From: Amycolatopsis balhimycina FH 1894
Lineage (GTDB): Bacteria; Actinomycetota; Actinomycetes; Mycobacteriales; Pseudonocardiaceae
DNA: 64,000 nt
Direction of reading: 5' to 3'
Assembly: GCF_000384295.1 (NCBI RefSeq)
Contig: NZ_KB913037.1
Coordinates: 5,700,822 to 5,764,821 of the forward strand
Made by a program: the position numbers and the translations under genes. Shown piece after piece: positions 59,541-64,000 of the stretch; position 1 is the first letter of the stretch; every line of letters starts with the position of its first letter. Under the pieces are notes generated by a model. The model ran no database searches, was not told where the DNA came from, and saw only the letters and a list, made by a program, of their open reading frames with translations.

Positions 59541-61073
59541 ATGACCCCCGCGCGAAAGACCACCGGGCGCGTAGCGTTCGTGGGCTCCGGCCCCGGCGAT
59601 GCTGGCCTGCTCACGGTCCGTGCCCAGGAACTGCTCGCCAAGGCCGAGGTCGTGGTGACCGACCCCGACGTGCCGCAGGCCGTGCTGGCCATGGCCGCCG
59701 AGGGCGCCGAGGTCCGGCCCGCCGTCGGCGAGGCCACCGAGGTCGCCAAGGACCTCACCACCGAGGCCAAGGCCGGCCGGCTGGTGCTGCGGCTGATCGC
59801 GGGCGACCCGCTGACCACCCCGGCCGTGGTGGCCGAGGTCCAGGCCGTCGCGCGCACGAGCGCCGTGTTCGACGTCATCCCGGGTGTCTCCCCGGCCGCG
59901 GCCGTCCCGGCGTACGCGGGCGTCGCGCTGGGTGGCACGCACACCGAGGTCGACGTCCGCGGCGACGTCGACTGGGCGGCACTGGCCGCCGCACCCGGCC
60001 CGCTGGTGCTGCACGCGTCATCGGCGCACCTGGCCGAGGCCGCCTCGGCGCTCACCGGCAACGGCGTGCCGTCGGCCACCCCGGTCGCGGTCACCGCGAA
60101 CGGCACCATCAACACCCAGCGCACCCTCGACACGACGCTCGAGAAGCTGGCCAACGACGCCGGCGAGCTCGTCGGGCCGCTGATCGTCACGATCGGCCAC
60201 GCCGCGGGGCAGCGCTCGAAGCTGTCGTGGTGGGAGTCGCGGGCGCTCTACGGCTGGAAGGTCCTGGTGCCGCGCACCAAGGAGCAGGCAGGCGAGATGG
60301 CCGAGCGCCTGCGCGGCCACGGCGCGACGTCGCACGAGGTGCCGACCATCTCGGTCGAGCCGCCCCGCAGCCCGGCCCAGATGGAGCGCTCGGTCAAGGG
60401 CCTGGTCGACGGCCGCTACCAGTGGATCGTCTTCACCTCCACCAACGCGGTGCGCGCGGTGTGGGAGAAGTTCGAGGAGTTCGGCCTGGACGCCCGCGCG
60501 TTCTCCGGCGTGAAGATCGCCTGCGTCGGCGAATCGACCGCGGCGAAGGTGCGCTCGTTCGGCATCATCCCGGAGCTGATCCCGTCCGGCGAGCAGTCGT
60601 CCGAGGGCCTGCTGGCCGAGTTCCCGCCGTACGACGACGTCCTCGACCCGGTCGACCGCGTGCTGCTGCCGCGGGCCGACATCGCCACCGAGACGCTGTC
60701 GGCGGGCCTGCGCGAGCGCGGCTGGGAGATCGACGACGTGACGGCCTACCGGACCGTCCGGGCCGCCCCGCCGCCCGCCGAGACCCGCGAGATGATCAAG
60801 ACCGGCGGCTTCGACGCGGTCTGCTTCACCTCGTCCTCGACCGTGCGGAACCTGGTCGGCATCGCCGGCAAGCCGCACACCCGCACGCTGGTCGCGTGCA
60901 TCGGCCCGAAGACCGCCGAGACCGCGGTGGAGTTCGGGCTCCGGGTCGACGTCCAGCCGGAGAAGGCGGACGTCCCGCACCTGGTCGACGCGCTCGCCGA
61001 GCACGCCGCCCGGCTGCGCGCCGAAGGTGCCCTGCCGCCGCCGCGCAAGGCGAAGCGGGCCCGCCGCTCCTGA
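59541..61073 (+). CDS. hemD: uroporphyrinogen-III synthase with N-terminal methyltransferase-like domain
   Basis: A 510-residue fusion. Residues 9-245 resemble an SUMT/tetrapyrrole methylase: VAFVGSGPGDAGLLTVRAQELL keeps the AdoMet loop GSGPGD, and VIPGVSPAAAVPAYAGVALGG is present. But the GGDPFVFGRGGEE motif reads AGDPLTTPAVVAE, suggesting altered or lost activity. Residues 250-495 are the HemD domain (WKVLVPRTKEQAGEMAERLR, FTSTNAVRAVWEKF, VDRVLLPRADIATETLSAGL, VCFTSSSTVRNLV). The C-terminus is basic. The fusion is usual in actinobacteria. ATG 59541 with AAGAGGAG upstream. Confidence 0.93.
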   Translation: MTPARKTTGRVAFVGSGPGDAGLLTVRAQELLAKAEVVVTDPDVPQAVLAMAAEGAEVRPAVGEATEVAKDLTTEAKAGRLVLRLIAGDPLTTPAVVAEVQAVARTSAVFDVIPGVSPAAAVPAYAGVALGGTHTEVDVRGDVDWAALAAAPGPLVLHASSAHLAEAASALTGNGVPSATPVAVTANGTINTQRTLDTTLEKLANDAGELVGPLIVTIGHAAGQRSKLSWWESRALYGWKVLVPRTKEQAGEMAERLRGHGATSHEVPTISVEPPRSPAQMERSVKGLVDGRYQWIVFTSTNAVRAVWEKFEEFGLDARAFSGVKIACVGESTAAKVRSFGIIPELIPSGEQSSEGLLAEFPPYDDVLDPVDRVLLPRADIATETLSAGLRERGWEIDDVTAYRTVRAAPPPAETREMIKTGGFDAVCFTSSSTVRNLVGIAGKPHTRTLVACIGPKTAETAVEFGLRVDVQPEKADVPHLVDALAEHAARLRAEGALPPPRKAKRARRS

Positions 61074-61084
61074 AGTTCCAAGGT

Positions 61085-61135
61085 CCGTGAATGGCACATT
61101 GAGGGACTTAGAGTCCCTCAATGTGCCATTCACGG
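61085..61135. repeat. 51-bp palindrome, copy D, after hemD
   Basis: 24-bp arms (61085-61108, 61112-61135) with a TAG centre. It belongs to the 36712/46050 family but has lost the last bases of the right outer arm and 2 bp of stem near the centre. It begins 12 bp after the hemD stop. Confidence 0.8.
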
Positions 61136-61197
61136 CTTTCAGCCAGGACCGCTGAGCACCCTTGCGGAACTCCGGCAAAAGCCGCGGGAGTAACTTG

Positions 61198-62175
61198 GTG
61201 AGGGTGTTCCCCGAGCATCGTCCCCGCAGGCTTCGCACCACCCCGGCCATGCGCAGGCTGGTGGGCGAAACGACGCTGCGGCCACGCCAGCTGATCCTCC
61301 CGATGTTCGTCGCCGAAGGGCTCGACGTGCCGCGGCCGATCTCGAGCATGCCCGGCGTCGTGCAGCACACCCGCGACACGCTGCGGAAGGCCGCCGTCGA
61401 CGCGGTCAACGCCGGCGTCGGCGGGCTCATGCTCTTCGGCATCCCGGCCACGCGTGACGCCGAGGGCTCCGGCGCCGTCGACGAAAACGGCATCCTCAAC
61501 GTCGCCCTGCGCGACCTGCGGCACGAGCTGGGCGACGCCACCGTGCTGATGGCCGACACCTGCCTCGACGAGTTCACCGACCACGGCCACTGCGGTGTCC
61601 TGGACGCCGACGGCGGGGTCGACAACGACGCCACCCTGCGGATCTACGCCCAGATGGCCATCGCGCAGTACGAAGCCGGGGCGCACGTGCTCGGGCCGAG
61701 CGGGATGATGGACGGCCAGATCGGCGTCATCCGCCGGGCGCTCGACGAGGTCGGGCACAAGGACGCGGCGATCCTCGCGTACTCCGCGAAGTACGCCAGC
61801 GCGTTCTACGGCCCCTTCCGCGAGGCCGTCGACTCGCAGCTCAAGGGTGACCGCAAGACCTACCAGCAGGACCCGGGCAACGGCCGCGAGGCGCTGCGCG
61901 AGATCGAGCTGGACCTCGCCGAGGGCGCGGACATGGTCATGGTCAAGCCCGCGCTGGCCTACCTCGACGTCATCAAGGCGGCGGCGGACATCTCCCCGGT
62001 GCCGGTGGCGGCGTACAACATCTCGGGCGAGTACGCGATGGTCGAGGCAGCCGCGGCGAACGGCTGGCTGGACCGCGAGCGGACGGTCCTCGAGGTGCTC
62101 ACCTCGATCCGCCGGGCCGGTGCCGACCTGATCCTCACGTACTGGGCCGCCGAAGCCGCTGCCTGGCTGGACTGA
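61198..62175 (+). CDS. hemB: delta-aminolevulinic acid dehydratase (porphobilinogen synthase)
   Basis: A 325-residue enzyme that condenses two aminolevulinates. [15 protein letters not shown] opens the barrel; the metal site [14 protein letters not shown] has two of the three cysteines of zinc enzymes and an Asp in place of the third, so metal use is uncertain. Schiff-base lysines are Lys198 ([16 protein letters not shown]) and Lys250 ([12 protein letters not shown]). GTG 61198 has GGGAG nine bases before; GTG 61204 is an alternative. It is separated from hemD by a palindrome. Confidence 0.93.
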   Translation: MRVFPEHRPRRLRTTPAMRRLVGETTLRPRQLILPMFVAEGLDVPRPISSMPGVVQHTRDTLRKAAVDAVNAGVGGLMLFGIPATRDAEGSGAVDENGILNVALRDLRHELGDATVLMADTCLDEFTDHGHCGVLDADGGVDNDATLRIYAQMAIAQYEAGAHVLGPSGMMDGQIGVIRRALDEVGHKDAAILAYSAKYASAFYGPFREAVDSQLKGDRKTYQQDPGNGREALREIELDLAEGADMVMVKPALAYLDVIKAAADISPVPVAAYNISGEYAMVEAAAANGWLDRERTVLEVLTSIRRAGADLILTYWAAEAAAWLD

Positions 62176-62192
62176 CCGGCTAGAGTCACCGC

Positions 62193-62735
62193 GTGGCGGA
62201 CAAGGACACCGAGGACCTCAACGGGCTCACCGACGACGAACGGCGCAAAATGGGACGTTCGCCGGACCCGGTGCTGCCGGGGCAGCCGGCGCCGAAGATC
62301 GACCCACCCGGCGCGGTGCGGGCTTCGTTCTGGCTGTGGCTGGTGGGCGGCGTGGTCCTGGTCGGCGGCCAGGTGTTCACCCTGGCCATCAAGCAGCAGC
62401 TGATCGACGCGCTGATCCGGCAGAGCCGGGAACGCGGCCAGAAGGTCGACGAAGCCGCGATGGCCAACGGCGCCACGACGGCGTTCTGGCTGCTGCTCGG
62501 CGGGTCGGTCGTGTTCGCGCTGCTCGTCGCACTGTTCGCGTACAAGGCCCGCGAAGGCACCCGCTCGGCCCGCACGGTGCTGACCGGCTTCGCGGTCGCC
62601 TGCGTGCTGTTCCAGCTGGGCATCTTCTACAGCGTGCCTTCGATCATCGCGACGCTGCTGATGGTCATCGCGCTGGTCCTGATGTACCTGCCGTCGGTGA
62701 CGGACTACTTCCCGAAGGCGGTCAGGAAGCCGTGA
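62193..62735 (+). CDS. four-helix membrane protein (Rv0513-like)
   Basis: A 180-residue protein. The first 42 residues are polar with a Pro-rich stretch, then four membrane helices (about 45-66, 98-118, 127-146, 148-166). From memory an unknown membrane protein, Rv0513, follows hemB in mycobacteria. No motif suggests a function. Overlaps the next gene by GTGA. Confidence 0.7.
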   Translation: MADKDTEDLNGLTDDERRKMGRSPDPVLPGQPAPKIDPPGAVRASFWLWLVGGVVLVGGQVFTLAIKQQLIDALIRQSRERGQKVDEAAMANGATTAFWLLLGGSVVFALLVALFAYKAREGTRSARTVLTGFAVACVLFQLGIFYSVPSIIATLLMVIALVLMYLPSVTDYFPKAVRKP

Positions 62736-63178
62736 GCGACCGGCTCTACGCCGAGTCCGGCGTGAGCTGGGGCGCCATCCTGTGGGGTCCGGTGTTCGCC
62801 TTGGCCGGCGCGCTCGCGGAGCTCGTCACGGGTGGTCCGGTGCACGTCGTGGGCTGGCTGATGGTCGGGTTCGGGCTGGGCGTCATCACCGTGCCGTGGG
62901 TGTACGCGCGGCGCCGGTTCCTGTCGCTGGAGGTCACCACGCGGCAGCTGCGGCAGGGCCGCGAGGAGGTGCCCGCCGAGCAGATCGCCGAGGTGACGGA
63001 CGTCGGCACGCCGGTGGGCGCGCGGGTGCTCGGCGGCGGCTGGTCGGTGCCGCGCAAGTACGACTCGCTGCCGGTGAAACTGGCCGACGGCACGGTGGTG
63101 CTCGCGTGGGCGAAGGACGTCGAAGCCCTGCAAGACGCGCTGGACCGGCTCGTCCGGGCGACACCGCGTGAAGCATGA
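62732..63178 (+). CDS. small membrane protein with a C-terminal soluble domain, unknown function
   Basis: A 148-residue protein. Two membrane helices (about 12-33, 38-58) precede a soluble domain that ends VLAWAKDVEALQDALDRLVRAT; VGARVLGGGWSVPRKYDSLPVKLADG looks like a small beta fold (key: LGGGWSVPRKYD). The pattern resembles DUF3093, but I am not sure. GTG start inside the previous stop; the next frame overlaps its end by 11 bp. Confidence 0.65.
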   Translation: MSDRLYAESGVSWGAILWGPVFALAGALAELVTGGPVHVVGWLMVGFGLGVITVPWVYARRRFLSLEVTTRQLRQGREEVPAEQIAEVTDVGTPVGARVLGGGWSVPRKYDSLPVKLADGTVVLAWAKDVEALQDALDRLVRATPREA

Positions 63179-63530
63179 GAAAATCGTCGCCGTGATCGAC
63201 CTTCCGCAGCCCACCGGGGCCGAACTCTGGCCGACGGACGAACCCGGCCCGCGCGCGCGGCTGCACAAGCCGTGGCGGACGCTGGTCGCCGTCGTGGAGG
63301 TCGTGCTCGCCGTCCTCGCCGGCTGGGCGGCCTACGCCTGCTGGCACCACGCCGCCGCCACCGTGGTCACCCGGACCGAAGACGGCGCGCTGCTCGAGTC
63401 GCACCGGTACTTCGGCGGGCTGCTCGCGGCGGCCATCGGGATCGGCACGGTGGCCGCGTTGCTGCTGGTCGACGCGGTGCGTCAGCTCCTGCTCGCGGTC
63501 CGTGCGCGGGCCCCCAGAGCCAAGGACTGA
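63168..63530 (+). CDS. small membrane protein, unknown function
   Basis: A 120-residue protein with two membrane helices (about 38-60 and 84-106) and short polar ends. VVTRTEDGALLESHRYFGG forms an external loop. No family recognised. The start is GTG 63168 or GTG 63192 (giving MIDLPQPTG); the first overlaps the preceding gene by 11 bp. Confidence 0.6.
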   Translation: MKHEKIVAVIDLPQPTGAELWPTDEPGPRARLHKPWRTLVAVVEVVLAVLAGWAAYACWHHAAATVVTRTEDGALLESHRYFGGLLAAAIGIGTVAALLLVDAVRQLLLAVRARAPRAKD

Positions 63531-63592
63531 TACACAGCTGCCGCACAGGCAACGAACAGTCAATTGCTAAACAGCGGCACCAAGGTTGCCGC

Positions 63593-64000
63593 ATGACGCG
63601 CGTGCGTGCCTCGAAGGCATGGGTGATCAACGGTGCTCTGGTCGTACTGCTGGCCGGAGCGGGATTCGGGATATACCAGGCGTTCAGCCCGGCGCCGAGC
63701 TCGGCGCAGGCGCAGTCGCGCAGCACCCCGGTCCGCCGGGCGACGGTCACCGAGACCGTCTCCGCCGCCGGCACCCTCGCCAGCAGCTACACCGGTGCGG
63801 CGAACTTCGCGACGGCCGGCAAGGTCACGTCGATCGACGTCAAGGTCGGCGACGTCGTCAGCGCCGGGCAGAAGCTCGCCACCGTCGACAGCACGCAGGC
63901 GGCGAAGCAGCTTCAGGTCGCTAAGGCGAACCTGGCGGTCGCGCAGGACAACCTGGACACCGCCGAGACGGCCGAAGCCACCCCGGCCACCGGGCAGAAC
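63593..64000 (+). CDS. efflux periplasmic adaptor-like (HlyD/MFP) protein, N-terminal part
   Basis: 136 codons are present before the window ends. A signal-anchor (about 9-30) is followed by a linker and then the start of a membrane-fusion fold: VRRATVTETVSAAGTLASSY, the biotinyl-lipoyl-like hammerhead AGKVTSIDVKVGDVVSAGQKLATVD and the start of a helical hairpin, QAAKQLQVAKANLAVAQDNL. In actinomycetes such adaptors are usually followed by MacB-like ABC transporter genes. ATG 63593. Confidence 0.8.
   Translation, partial: MTRVRASKAWVINGALVVLLAGAGFGIYQAFSPAPSSAQAQSRSTPVRRATVTETVSAAGTLASSYTGAANFATAGKVTSIDVKVGDVVSAGQKLATVDSTQAAKQLQVAKANLAVAQDNLDTAETAEATPATGQN

Overview
The window is chromosomal DNA of a very GC-rich actinomycete. 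Mycothiol synthesis (mshA), the senX3-regX3 pair, bldC and a bldN-type sigma factor, a Rex-controlled heme operon and abundant GTG starts with 4-base ATGA/GTGA overlaps point to Pseudonocardiaceae, most probably Amycolatopsis or a close relative. From memory, the gene order at 4.2-10.4 kb and again from 29 kb to the end follows Mycobacterium tuberculosis Rv0473-Rv0514. The stretch at 10.4-28 kb does not follow it and looks like lineage-specific (accessory) material.

Layout: 1-4.2 kb holds the end of a MocR-type regulator, a secreted protein of unknown role and a DapC-like aminotransferase. 4.2-10.4 kb holds a DUF445 membrane protein, a cluster of DnaA boxes, a CGNR/VOC pair, two Cys4-ribbon proteins, an isoaspartyl-methyltransferase homologue, and an XRE regulator coupled to an HbhA-like protein. 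10.4-13.4 kb is a tightly overlapping three-gene operon (YbaK deacylase, ornithine-cyclodeaminase family, divergent MIO-type lyase). 13.5-18.1 kb carries a GNAT enzyme, a CadD-like transporter and an osmoprotectant ABC transporter whose ATPase is not in the window. 18.1-29 kb is a run of small regulator-plus-enzyme modules (ArsR, MarR, ArsR, TetR), several with clear operators, followed by purU, a DinB-fold protein, DedA and a methyltransferase. 29-36 kb covers cell wall and thiol genes: murB, an L,D-transpeptidase lipoprotein, mshA, a YbjN protein. 36-46 kb covers gpm, senX3-regX3, a Ppx/GppA homologue, a proline-rich membrane protein and proC. 46-56 kb covers bldC, the 33-residue ribosomal protein bS22, an epimerase-like protein, an acyltransferase, a SerB-like phosphatase, a bldN-like sigma factor with its DUF5667 partner, an acyl-CoA ligase and a sulfite-oxidase-like membrane protein. 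56-62 kb is rex-hemA-hemC-hemD-hemB behind a near-consensus Rex operator. The right edge has small membrane proteins and the start of an efflux adaptor.

The most unusual feature is a set of six long intergenic palindromes of two related kinds. Three are 53-bp elements (15474, 28168, 54271) in which stem bases change in compensating pairs while length, ends and loop are kept. Three are 51-67 bp near-perfect hairpins (36712, 46050, 61085) sharing nearly the same sequence. Five of the six begin within about 20 bp of a stop codon; one supplies the stop codon of proC. I also found two unannotated small ORFs coupled to their neighbours: 54 codons between ppx and the proline-rich gene, and 40 codons in front of the sigma factor.
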